NCBI GenBank assembly: GCA_964456445.1
Contig: CAYWBI010000019.1
Span: 1 to 35,866, forward strand
Direction of reading: 5' to 3'
Length of the DNA: 35,866 nt
Source: CAYWBI01 sp964456445
Lineage (GTDB): Bacteria; Calditrichota; Calditrichia; Calditrichales; J004
Of this stretch, positions 16,801 through 24,174 are shown piece by piece. The first letter of the stretch is position 1; every line of letters starts with the position of its first letter. The notes beneath the pieces were generated by a model that ran no database searches, was not told the DNA's origin, and was given only the letters and a program-made list of their open reading frames with translations. Made by a program: the position numbers and the translations under genes.

Positions 16801-18591
16801 GAAATCCGGCGTATATTTACCATCAGGAAAGAGTTTGATATAATTATCATAAGCCTGGATAAGATTTGTTTCCTCGGGTGTTAATGACTCTGGATTTAAT
16901 TGTGCTATATCGGCCAGGCTGATTTTAATACTGTCGTTTTTGTTTCCAAATTTAATTTTAACCAACGTATCCGCAACGCCAACGGCATAGGCAGCCGCAT
17001 CCTCCTGATGGGTTTTTTCCAGGTACTCGCTGCTAACCGTAAGATATTCGTTAAAGGCCTTATTAAATTCCGATAATTTTTGATCGAGCGCCAAGGCATA
17101 GTTCCAGTGTATGTCATAGGCATTGGAATCACTTGGGAACATTTGTAAATATTGATATGCCTCATCGGCAAATGTGCGCCATTTGTCTATGACACGTGGC
17201 TTCACCTTATCGGATTCCTGTGCAGCGTCTAAGTCGGTTAGCAAATTGCTCCTGAAAGCCTGTTCACTTTTGTTATAGGCTTCATTAAGGTATTTGACCT
17301 TATCCGGCAGATCCGAGTTTTCAAGTTTTTTATACCATTCGCTTTTTGGATTATAGTTTTCGTACAATTTTTTCCGGGCGCTGTAGGCTTCCTTATCTTT
17401 ACCGGTCGAATATAGCGCAGATGCGATATAATCCTGAACAAGCGCCGCTTCTTTATAGTTTGGGTACATCTCCAACAATGTATTAAAGGCATAAATTGCC
17501 TGATTCTGCTCATCAATTTTTTTATAGGTGTTCCCAATGGCGCGCATAATTTCCACCCCATACGAACGACCGCCAATTTTCTCAAGCATCCTGCGTGCTT
17601 TATCAACACCGTTTTTGGTGTATTCTTTATCCGTAAAGCTTATCCCAACGTATTCGATTGCTTCATCGCCAACATCAACCTGGCTGATTTTACTTTCCGG
17701 ATCGAGTTTTTTTGCTCGCTGAATATCATCGGCAACCATCATAAAATAGGTAATGGAACTATTGTAGTTTTTTGGATCGCGCGAGGCAAGTTTATAATAG
17801 CTCCAACCCAATTTGTAAAGTGCTTCATCATAACGGGGCGACCCTTTGTACCGAAGGACCTTTTTGTATAATTGAATCGCTTTGCGTAGTTCCAGTTCAC
17901 TTTGATCTTCACCGGTTTTGTCTGCACGCGGCCTAAAATAATACTCGGCCAGTTGCATATAAGATTCAGGCGCGAACGGGCTGTCCGGATATTTATCGAT
18001 GACTTCCTGAAAAAACCTGCGGCTCTGGCTTCCCTCGGACATTTTACCGAGAAGCCACGCTTTTCCATATAGCGCGTCATCGGCAAAGTCACTTGCCGGA
18101 TATTCATCAAGCAGTTTGTTATAAATTTTTATGGCGCCGGAATAATTTATTTTCGGTTCCCGGGGCTCAACAGGTTTTTTGTCCAGTTTTCCCGCTTCAA
18201 ATTCAGTAAGTTGTTTTTGATATTCATCATCTGCTTTTTGGAAATTATCATCTTCGTCTAAATATTTCTGATCTGCTTCTTCTATGTAATATTCCGCAAT
18301 CCGAATGTAAATTTTGTCTCTGTCCTTGATTTTTACGCCCTTGTCGGACAAGAAGCTCTCGCCCAGTTTTTTACCTTCACTAAGTGATGACTTTTCCTTT
18401 TCCCGTATTTTATTCGACTTTTTGTTGTAGTAATCCTTTATCTTCAAAAGTTCGTCAATGGATACTTTTTCAAAAAGGGAATCATTTGCCGTTGTTTTTT
18501 GCGACTGGGCATAGACACGGTTTAGGGGGAAAAAAAGCACGCACACCAATAGGGCGTATGATGAGATTTTTATCAGTAATGTTTTTATCAT
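13819..18591 (-). CDS. Giant periplasmic TPR protein with C-terminal jelly-roll domain
   Basis: A 1590-residue exported protein. It has a signal peptide at about 1-28 ending VYA, a helical charged segment at 35-135, and a long series of tetratricopeptide-like repeats from about 150 to beyond 1000. Repeated units look like YNKLLDEYPASDFADDALY, FQEVIDKYPDSPFAPESY and FQTLVHRFPGAKEKSLAM. A helical, probably coiled-coil stretch follows to about 1320. The C-terminus is a beta-rich region (about 1345-1555) with TADDDYRLYLNGEYLIDDE and GKNIIAVDVKDND, the look of galactose-binding/PA14-type jelly rolls. TPR superhelices of the BamD/YbgF kind bind proteins at the envelope; the jelly roll may bind glycan. 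It shares a unit with an 873-residue TPR protein upstream and motor genes downstream. The function is not known. Confidence 0.9.
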   Translation of the reverse strand: MIKTLLIKISSYALLVCVLFFPLNRVYAQSQKTTANDSLFEKVSIDELLKIKDYYNKKSNKIREKEKSSLSEGKKLGESFLSDKGVKIKDRDKIYIRIAEYYIEEADQKYLDEDDNFQKADDEYQKQLTEFEAGKLDKKPVEPREPKINYSGAIKIYNKLLDEYPASDFADDALYGKAWLLGKMSEGSQSRRFFQEVIDKYPDSPFAPESYMQLAEYYFRPRADKTGEDQSELELRKAIQLYKKVLRYKGSPRYDEALYKLGWSYYKLASRDPKNYNSSITYFMMVADDIQRAKKLDPESKISQVDVGDEAIEYVGISFTDKEYTKNGVDKARRMLEKIGGRSYGVEIMRAIGNTYKKIDEQNQAIYAFNTLLEMYPNYKEAALVQDYIASALYSTGKDKEAYSARKKLYENYNPKSEWYKKLENSDLPDKVKYLNEAYNKSEQAFRSNLLTDLDAAQESDKVKPRVIDKWRTFADEAYQYLQMFPSDSNAYDIHWNYALALDQKLSEFNKAFNEYLTVSSEYLEKTHQEDAAAYAVGVADTLVKIKFGNKNDSIKISLADIAQLNPESLTPEETNLIQAYDNYIKLFPDGKYTPDFLAAAGGIYYNHKKFAEAKVYFQTLVHRFPGAKEKSLAMRSIMDSYFALGKFKDSEVIAKRILADTTLPAKQREFASKRLAEAIFKNAEYLEEQGDFFTAANEFYRLYKEVHDDKRYIEPALWNAGLNYQKARDWVRSNETFNIIAEEFPKSKFARGALIKLVDNYKELEQYDLAASTSERIYIAYPKADDADVRLYNASYFYQKAKKWNEAIRVNNIYIAAYPKVKYAVDLFFKNAELYLKLDNLVEANRIYDEFAKRYPTDSRVINAFYERGKYFLENGQVEAAKAEFNKTIATSEKFRKEGKDSNPFIAGEAVNKLADILHTEFMAVNLILPKSEYNTRLKRLKTLLNKLNLAYSKVLLFGSPRSFEAVYDIARSYEEFADKFAKQEIDKNLSPAKYYVTKKAVYEQAASLMDNAVNKYKEVSEKIPVIAQKLDINMFGADGVVLPDSSADKAREVEIDSTRQLALKWYHRAKDKISELLYDEAQLTSSNVSDVLALKPPPLSTFETIIYQGKILTNAVAPGVELTIKAHLRNVKEAESLDLSNKYVEESKRQILLISNVLAQEYEKLSAKTIDEYKGDYADYVKLVEQPEGAKNAAGMNYYDLATFAKQMIEENNRLNNSTLDALNNTLNLAADNQIQNDITRATQEKVFKFALATSKELDDLNKQANAQNVKYEALFDSTNNYNYDDGRNDTEEIYYALSDNSTGLLEHAFDIKDEKQIKGVWPNRLMTKLLQIDPAKYSASIDKEKVEFFTDDTWLYTLQDYQSKWIDPDFSDADWSTAEVLPAGVNQFSGINVDPSAIWIKTIAVQQNNSSFNDSLTTDSVANFNADTSYISDNDSTGSNIDVTGSGSIAQNISAMNDTLVFFRKTVMVDGKIVDGKIYVTADDDYRLYLNGEYLIDDEANDYSVLDTLDFYTLERYVRTGKNIIAVDVKDNDKTKGGLKLYGYFEVIPSDIFSSAEAAEAKKQIYIDPKILKTVNILQKNRIPLRK

Positions 18592-18630
18592 TTGGGTTGA
18601 TCCAGCTATATTTTACTAAGGCTTTAGTTT

Positions 18631-21252
18631 TTATTGGTCTGAGTCATCATTTAATTTTGGCGGTACGGTTGTATTGCTATCTTCCTGAGATTGATTTTTA
18701 TTCTCGGATTCATGTGTGTCAAAATAACTTTCCTCAAACTGACGGTTTAATTCTTCCCGTTCACGGATGCGTTCCTGTTTTCTTACCCGGCGTGTCATCA
18801 AAGTGATCTCATCCTGGATCCTGCTTATTTTATGCTCTACGTTTTCCTTGCGGTCCATTAGCAATTGATTGATCTTTTGTACTTGTTTGCGGAATTCGCC
18901 CAATTGTTTTTTCTGCTGGTTGCGGACGGCAAAATTAACATTGGCCATACCAAAGGCGCCATAGTCGCTCCAACGGTCCAGATTGATATGTGTCTTTTTC
19001 GTTTTGAGGGAATACATCCAGCTTTCCAGATAATCCATATTTTGGGCAATGCCCATAAAGCGGGATTTGCTTATTTCAAGATTGACCAGCTTTTTGTAGT
19101 CACGTCTTGCTTTTGCATTGGCAATTTCAATATCCAACATAGATAATTGTTTTGACAGTTCTTCTCGTTGAATGCGGACATCCTGTCGCATTTTGGTAAT
19201 TTTCTTGTTCTCATTTTCAACAACACTTTCCTTGCGGGCAAGTGGATGTTCATCAAAATAGTTAAATCCCAGTGGTGAACTCTTCTGAACAATGGTTGTG
19301 TTGATGGCCCTGTATATTTTTGTTTCCAGAGTCTCAATCCTGTCAACGACGGCTTGATCCTTTTTAGCTTTTGCTTTTTCCTTTAGTCCGGCCAAAACAT
19401 TTAACTGTGATTTTAACCGGGCGACTTCATTGGTAGCGGCAACCCCAACCGGACTGATATCCATATACTTTAAACGCTGAAGCGGATATTTTACCGTATT
19501 TCCCATCGCAACGGCACGATTATATGCATCCGGCTTGTTTTTTCTTAGAGCTTTCTTCTCTAAACTTGTGGCGGTTTTCTGGACTTTTTCAAGTTCGCTT
19601 TCCTGCTCGTTCAACTGATCGGATAAATCTTTTACATCCTTGGCCTTAAAGACGTAGCTGAAATTGGAAATTGCGCTCGTGGTATTGTACTCCAACTGGT
19701 TGATATAGCCCAGCAAAGTTTTTGCTTCGAGAAAATATTCGGAATTCGGGAAATTGTCAATCAATACTTCTAAAGATTTCTTGGCTTTTAGGAAATTTCT
19801 TTCCGTAATCATCTTTTTATCGATTTCTTTTTTATAATATGCCCAGCCAAAGGCCACGAGCACCCGATCATATCGGGAGTAGTTGGAACCAATTTGCGTA
19901 TAATAGGCAATCGACTTATCCGGCTGATCAATATTATACTGGATATATCCAAGTTTGGCCAGGATATCAAAACGAAACTCCGGTGACAAGCTTTTTACTT
20001 TTAAGATAGATGAAAACAGATTATCGGCTTCATTATAGTTTCCTGCACCGGCCAACGCTTCGGCCTCTACATAACGGATATAATTATAAATCGGCGATTG
20101 TGTGTTTACTTCCGAGGCAAGGGCGACGACTTCATCAAACATACTGCCGTTTAACGCGGCATTTACGGCCTGCAATAAGGCGCCTTCATATTTCTTGTCG
20201 GTAGATGAAACAACATTCTGCATCTGATGAAAATAATTAACGGCATCTGCATATTTTTCAAAATGATTTGATAGCTCTATTAGTTTTAAATAGGCATCTG
20301 AAAGATAGGTGGATGAAGGATACTCGTTTATCAGCTTATCGAATTCCGTTTTTGCCTTCAGGTATCGTCCGATAATATAATTACAATTGGCTATATAATA
20401 TTGGACATCATCCAGCTCTCCAATGTTTTTATATTGTTTTTTTATTTCCTTAAAGGAAAGAAGCGCCAATTTGTAATAACCAAAATTATAAGCCTGGGCC
20501 GCGTGTAACAGCTCACGCTTAAACATCCGCTCCAATTCAGAGATATTGGATTTACGTATCAATTTACGTTTTAACACTTCCACATCGGTGATGCGCACCA
20601 TATAGGTCAGTCGCTTTGTCTTTAACCATTCCTGGTAAACGTCGAAAACAGTGGATGTGCCCTTGGTCTTGCTTAGGGCTTTTTTTACGGCTTTACCAGA
20701 TGTACCACCGTTAAATTTTTGATTGGCCCTGGCAATTCCCTGTGCGATTTGATCATTTGCAGAGAGGTTTGTTCCCGGGTCCAGTTTTATTAGCTCTTCT
20801 GCGAGATAAAGTAATTGAGTGGCGTCATCAAAAACTTTTTGCCGTTTATAATCCATCACCCCGGCATCGATTGTCTTTTGAATTCTCTCTTCCAAACCAG
20901 CAATAAAATTAAATATTTGTCCACCGGCGGTGGATGGAATGCGATTCTTTAATTCTTTTATTTCGGACAAGCGCTTTTGTAAACGATCAAAATAATGTTG
21001 TCTTTTTTTCGATACATTACCCACACGTGCTTTAATCTCTTCATTGATCATTCTAAGCTGTTGGACAAGATATCGTTCTTTTTCAATATCTTTTTCGCCA
21101 CTTCGTGTAAGAAGGCCATTTACATACGATTTTAACCGTTCATTAAATTGACTATCTGAATTCTGGTATGCTTTTAACGGGGACGCTAAAAACAACAACG
21201 CAGATACAACTATGAAATTAAAAACACGAAGAGAGTGAACGTTTATTTTCAT
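18631..21252 (-). CDS. Periplasmic TPR/coiled-coil protein
   Basis: An 873-residue exported protein. The signal peptide is about 1-28 (ends SPLKA before YQ). Residues 35-130 are helical, 225-545 carry TPR-like repeats (for example FDKLINEYPSSTYLSDAYLK and LEVLIDNFPNSEYFLEAK), and 545-850 are dominated by coiled coil. The tail is acidic and Asn/Ser/Gln-rich (ends LNDDSDQ), suggesting a flexible end. No catalytic motif is seen. The start has an AAGG site. It opens the seven-gene unit with the 1590-residue TPR protein and the ExbB/ExbD/AgmX motor, 39 bp before the next gene. The layout recalls the TPR partners (AglT, PglI) of the Myxococcus Agl motor. Direct orthology is not claimed. Confidence 0.9.
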   Translation of the reverse strand: MKINVHSLRVFNFIVVSALLFLASPLKAYQNSDSQFNERLKSYVNGLLTRSGEKDIEKERYLVQQLRMINEEIKARVGNVSKKRQHYFDRLQKRLSEIKELKNRIPSTAGGQIFNFIAGLEERIQKTIDAGVMDYKRQKVFDDATQLLYLAEELIKLDPGTNLSANDQIAQGIARANQKFNGGTSGKAVKKALSKTKGTSTVFDVYQEWLKTKRLTYMVRITDVEVLKRKLIRKSNISELERMFKRELLHAAQAYNFGYYKLALLSFKEIKKQYKNIGELDDVQYYIANCNYIIGRYLKAKTEFDKLINEYPSSTYLSDAYLKLIELSNHFEKYADAVNYFHQMQNVVSSTDKKYEGALLQAVNAALNGSMFDEVVALASEVNTQSPIYNYIRYVEAEALAGAGNYNEADNLFSSILKVKSLSPEFRFDILAKLGYIQYNIDQPDKSIAYYTQIGSNYSRYDRVLVAFGWAYYKKEIDKKMITERNFLKAKKSLEVLIDNFPNSEYFLEAKTLLGYINQLEYNTTSAISNFSYVFKAKDVKDLSDQLNEQESELEKVQKTATSLEKKALRKNKPDAYNRAVAMGNTVKYPLQRLKYMDISPVGVAATNEVARLKSQLNVLAGLKEKAKAKKDQAVVDRIETLETKIYRAINTTIVQKSSPLGFNYFDEHPLARKESVVENENKKITKMRQDVRIQREELSKQLSMLDIEIANAKARRDYKKLVNLEISKSRFMGIAQNMDYLESWMYSLKTKKTHINLDRWSDYGAFGMANVNFAVRNQQKKQLGEFRKQVQKINQLLMDRKENVEHKISRIQDEITLMTRRVRKQERIREREELNRQFEESYFDTHESENKNQSQEDSNTTVPPKLNDDSDQ

Positions 21253-21291
21253 TCCGTCACCTTAATTGTTTTAAACCTTTAAGAAAGTGTT

Positions 21292-21320
21292 AAAGTAATG
21301 AGATAATTCAAGGCCATCAA
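21292..21320 (-). promoter_or_regulatory. Possible promoter of the TPR-Exb-AgmX unit
   Basis: In the 124-bp gap after atpC the minus strand holds TTGATG (21315-21320) and TACTTT (21292-21297) with a 17-bp spacer, about 40 bp before the first TPR gene. The matches are 4 of 6 and 3 of 6, so this is weak. No terminator with a U-tract is seen after atpC, so readthrough from atpC is also possible. Confidence 0.25.
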
Positions 21321-21376
21321 GATATTTTTTTTGGGAAAGTGAAGAAACAGATGTTTCCTGGAAGACGGGCAAAAAT

Positions 21377-21787
21377 TTAAACTGAAAGGTTATGGATGTG
21401 AAGACGATTAATAGCGCGGGCCATTGCCATCTTGACCCGGTTGTAATCAACATCATCCGTACTGGCTTTTAGTCTGTTTTCTGCACGTTCCTTAGCTCTC
21501 TTTGCCCTTAGAATATCGATATCACTAGAATCTTCGGCGGTTTCTACAATAATTTTAATGATATTATCATTAACTTCACAAAAACCACCACTTGTTGCAA
21601 AATATTTTATCTCATTCTTTGACTTCTCTACCTTTAATTCACCAATTTCAACAAGAGAGAGCAAAGAAGCATGCCCCTTAAGAACCTGAAATGACCCTTC
21701 ACTACCAGGAATGGTACAGCTTTCAACTACACCGTCAAAGGTGTCCCTGAAGGGGGTTACAATTTTTAATTTTAATTTTTCGTCCAT
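21377..21787 (-). CDS. atpC: F1F0 ATP synthase subunit epsilon
   Basis: Epsilon is the rotor-stalk subunit that couples gamma to the c-ring and can inhibit ATP hydrolysis. The 136-residue product has the N-terminal beta-barrel (LKLKIVTPFRDTFDGVVESC, IPGSEGSFQVLKGHASLLS) and a C-terminal helical hairpin (ILRAKRAKERAENRLK through MARAINRLHI). The start is the ATG at 21787, which has GGGAG five bases upstream; the longer frame begins with TTG at 21799 and puts that ribosome site inside the gene. Unusually, the gene lies behind a strong hairpin terminator (21832-21860), 114 bp after atpD. Confidence 0.95.
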   Translation of the reverse strand: MDEKLKLKIVTPFRDTFDGVVESCTIPGSEGSFQVLKGHASLLSLVEIGELKVEKSKNEIKYFATSGGFCEVNDNIIKIIVETAEDSSDIDILRAKRAKERAENRLKASTDDVDYNRVKMAMARAINRLHIHNLSV

Positions 21788-21831
21788 ATTTTCTCCCAAA
21801 ATGTTTCGACCTATAAAAACGAAACTTAAAT

Positions 21832-21860
21832 AAAAAGATGGAACATAGTTCCATCTTTTT
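21832..21860 (-). terminator. Intrinsic terminator or attenuator between atpD and atpC
   Basis: A perfect 13-bp stem (21832-21844 with 21848-21860; core GATGGAAC/GTTCCATC flanked by A/T pairs) with a 3-nt loop. The minus-strand transcript ends in a run of five T then ATTT; the plus strand has seven T. It should stop most transcripts leaving atpD, or act as a partial terminator or RNA end-stabilising hairpin. A second smaller hairpin (GTTTCG/CGAAAC, 21803-21825) lies just before the atpC ribosome site. Confidence 0.85.
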
Positions 21861-21901
21861 TTATTCTTCCCTGAAATACTCCACGGATAAATGTTTGGTT
21901 T

Positions 21902-23290
21902 TTATAAGGTTTTTGCCTTCTCCAATACTTCATCAATATTCCCAACCATATAAAAAGCCTGTTCGGGAACATCATCGTATTTTCCTTCAACAATGCCTTT
22001 AAAACTTTTTACGGTTTCTTTTAACGGAACATACTTGCCGCTCATCCCGGTAAATTGCTCTGCAACGAAGAAAGGCTGCGATAAAAATTTCTGAACCTTG
22101 CGGGCCCTGGAAACAACTAATTTATCATCATCGCTCAATTCATCCATACCAAGGATGGCGATGATATCCTGCAGATCTTTATATTTCTGCAATGTCTCCT
22201 GCACCAGTTGGGCAACATAATAATGTTCCTCCCCAACAATGCGCGGGTCCAATATGCGTGACGTCGAATCCAGCGGGTCCACGGCAGGGTAGATGCCGAG
22301 TTCGGATATCTGACGGGACAACACGGTTGTAGCGTCAAGGTGTGCAAAGGTTGTGGCCGGGGCAGGATCGGTTAAGTCATCGGCCGGGACATATACTGCC
22401 TGAACCGATGTAATGGAGCCCTTTTGCGTTGAAGTGATCCGTTCCTGCAGCGCACCCATTTCCGTTGCCAGTGTCGGTTGATAGCCCACAGCGGACGGCA
22501 TACGGCCCAGGAGTGCCGACACTTCAGAACCTGCCTGGGTGAAACGGAAAATATTATCGATAAAAAGCAATACGTCCTTGCCTTCTTCATCACGGAAATA
22601 TTCGGCCTGGGTAAGCCCGGTTAAACCGATACGCTGACGCGCTCCCGGCGGTTCGTTCATCTGACCAAAGACAAGCGCCGTTTTATCGAGGACACCGGAT
22701 TCTTTCATCTCCAGCCATAAATCATTTCCCTCACGGGTACGCTCGCCTACACCGGCAAAAACAGAATAGCCACCATGTTCGGTTGCTATATTACGAATAA
22801 GTTCCATAATCAACACTGTTTTTCCAACACCTGCCCCGCCAAACAATCCGGTTTTACCACCCTTGGCATACGGTTCAAGCAGGTCAATAACTTTAATGCC
22901 GGTTTCCAAAATTTCATCGGAGGTACTTAAGTCTTTAAGCGCCGGGGCACTGCGGTGGATGGGATATCTCTTTTCGCATTTGATTTCGCCCAAACCGTCA
23001 ATTCCTTCACCGATGACATTCATCAGGCGGCCTAAAGACCCCGGACCAACGGGAACGGTTATAGGTGCACCCTTATCTACAACTTCCATCCCCCTTACAA
23101 GGCCGTCCGTTGAATCCATTGCTACCGTACGTACAATATTGTCACCGAGATGCTGCTGTACTTCCGTAACAACAACACGTCCATCCGGATAGGTAATGGT
23201 AATTGCATTATAAATTGAGGGCAAATTGCCCTCGTCAAATTCAATATCAATAACCGGTCCTATAATTTGACTTATTCTTCCTTTGTTCAT
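21902..23290 (-). CDS. atpD: F1F0 ATP synthase subunit beta
   Basis: Catalytic subunit of F1. The 462-residue product has the N-terminal beta-barrel, P-loop GGAGVGKT at 151-158, the catalytic Glu183 in GERTREGND, a Walker B-type LLFIDNIFRFTQAGSEVSALL, and the DELSEED-type loop here written DELSDDD. Length is standard. It follows atpG by 20 bp with an AAAGGA ribosome site. A strong terminator follows its stop before atpC, so beta and epsilon levels may be set separately. Confidence 0.98.
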   Translation of the reverse strand: MNKGRISQIIGPVIDIEFDEGNLPSIYNAITITYPDGRVVVTEVQQHLGDNIVRTVAMDSTDGLVRGMEVVDKGAPITVPVGPGSLGRLMNVIGEGIDGLGEIKCEKRYPIHRSAPALKDLSTSDEILETGIKVIDLLEPYAKGGKTGLFGGAGVGKTVLIMELIRNIATEHGGYSVFAGVGERTREGNDLWLEMKESGVLDKTALVFGQMNEPPGARQRIGLTGLTQAEYFRDEEGKDVLLFIDNIFRFTQAGSEVSALLGRMPSAVGYQPTLATEMGALQERITSTQKGSITSVQAVYVPADDLTDPAPATTFAHLDATTVLSRQISELGIYPAVDPLDSTSRILDPRIVGEEHYYVAQLVQETLQKYKDLQDIIAILGMDELSDDDKLVVSRARKVQKFLSQPFFVAEQFTGMSGKYVPLKETVKSFKGIVEGKYDDVPEQAFYMVGNIDEVLEKAKTL

Positions 23291-23310
23291 GGGATAAAAG
23301 TCCTTTATTG

Positions 23311-24174
23311 TTATTCTTTCAGAGCCTCGGCCCCGCCAACAATCTCCGAAAGTTCCTTGGTTATTGCAGCTTGCCGCGCTCTGTTATAATGAAGTGTTAG
23401 TTTTGATTTAATTTCTTCCGCATTCTCGGTCGCATTGTCCATGGCGGTCATGCGGGCCCCATGCTCGGAGGCATTGCTTTCCAACAAAATACGCCAGACC
23501 TGAGTGTTAAGGTGTTTGGGGATTACTGCATTGAGGATCGAGAGCATGTCCGGTTCGTAAATATATTCTCCGGAATAACTGCTTTCGTCTTCATCGATAC
23601 TTTCAAAAGGCAAAAATGTTTCCACTACCAGGTTTTGCTGAAGCGCGGATTTAAATTCGTTATAGGCAATTTCAATACGGTCAAACGAACCATTTTCAAA
23701 AAGGGAAACCAAATCTCTGGATAATTCCAGGGCATTATCAAAGGACAAATGGTTGAAAAAATTTATTTTGTCCTTATAGACATTGTAATTTCTTTTTCTG
23801 AAAAATTCGGTCGCTTTGCGTCCGACTGTATAAAGCTGACAATCAATTTGTTCGTATTTTTTTATCCGCTCAATGGCCGCTTTTTCAACATTGCCGTTAA
23901 AAGCGCCACAGAGGCCACGATCGGCGGCAACCGGCACAATTAAAACCCGTTCGACCGGCCGTTTCTTCATAAGCTTTATTTGACCGGTATCTTCTACCCT
24001 GGCAGAGATATGCCCGATCAATGTCCGCATTTCATAAGCATAAGGCCGGATGGCCATTATATTTTCCTGCGCGCGGCGGAGTTTCGCCGCGGCAACCATC
24101 TTCATCGCCTTTGTTATCTGCTGCGTACTTTTAACACTCGAAATCCGTTGGCGGATTTCACGTAATGTTGCCAT
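23311..24174 (-). CDS. atpG: F1F0 ATP synthase subunit gamma
   Basis: Central rotor shaft of F1. The 287-residue product has the conserved N-terminal helix (MATLREIRQRISSVKSTQQITKAMKMVAAAKLRRAQ in essence: RISS..QQITKAMKMVA) and the matching C-terminal helix (GARMTAMDNATENAEE, NRARQAAITKELSEIVGGAEA), which together form the coiled coil inside the alpha3beta3 ring. The start codon overlaps the atpA stop by one base (TAATG), so translation is coupled. Confidence 0.97.
   Translation of the reverse strand: MATLREIRQRISSVKSTQQITKAMKMVAAAKLRRAQENIMAIRPYAYEMRTLIGHISARVEDTGQIKLMKKRPVERVLIVPVAADRGLCGAFNGNVEKAAIERIKKYEQIDCQLYTVGRKATEFFRKRNYNVYKDKINFFNHLSFDNALELSRDLVSLFENGSFDRIEIAYNEFKSALQQNLVVETFLPFESIDEDESSYSGEYIYEPDMLSILNAVIPKHLNTQVWRILLESNASEHGARMTAMDNATENAEEIKSKLTLHYNRARQAAITKELSEIVGGAEALKE

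Noticed and set aside
21271..21456. 61-codon minus-strand frame between atpC and the TPR gene
   Set aside because: Overlaps the end of atpC in another frame, and its start lies within atpC without a ribosome site; not a supported gene.
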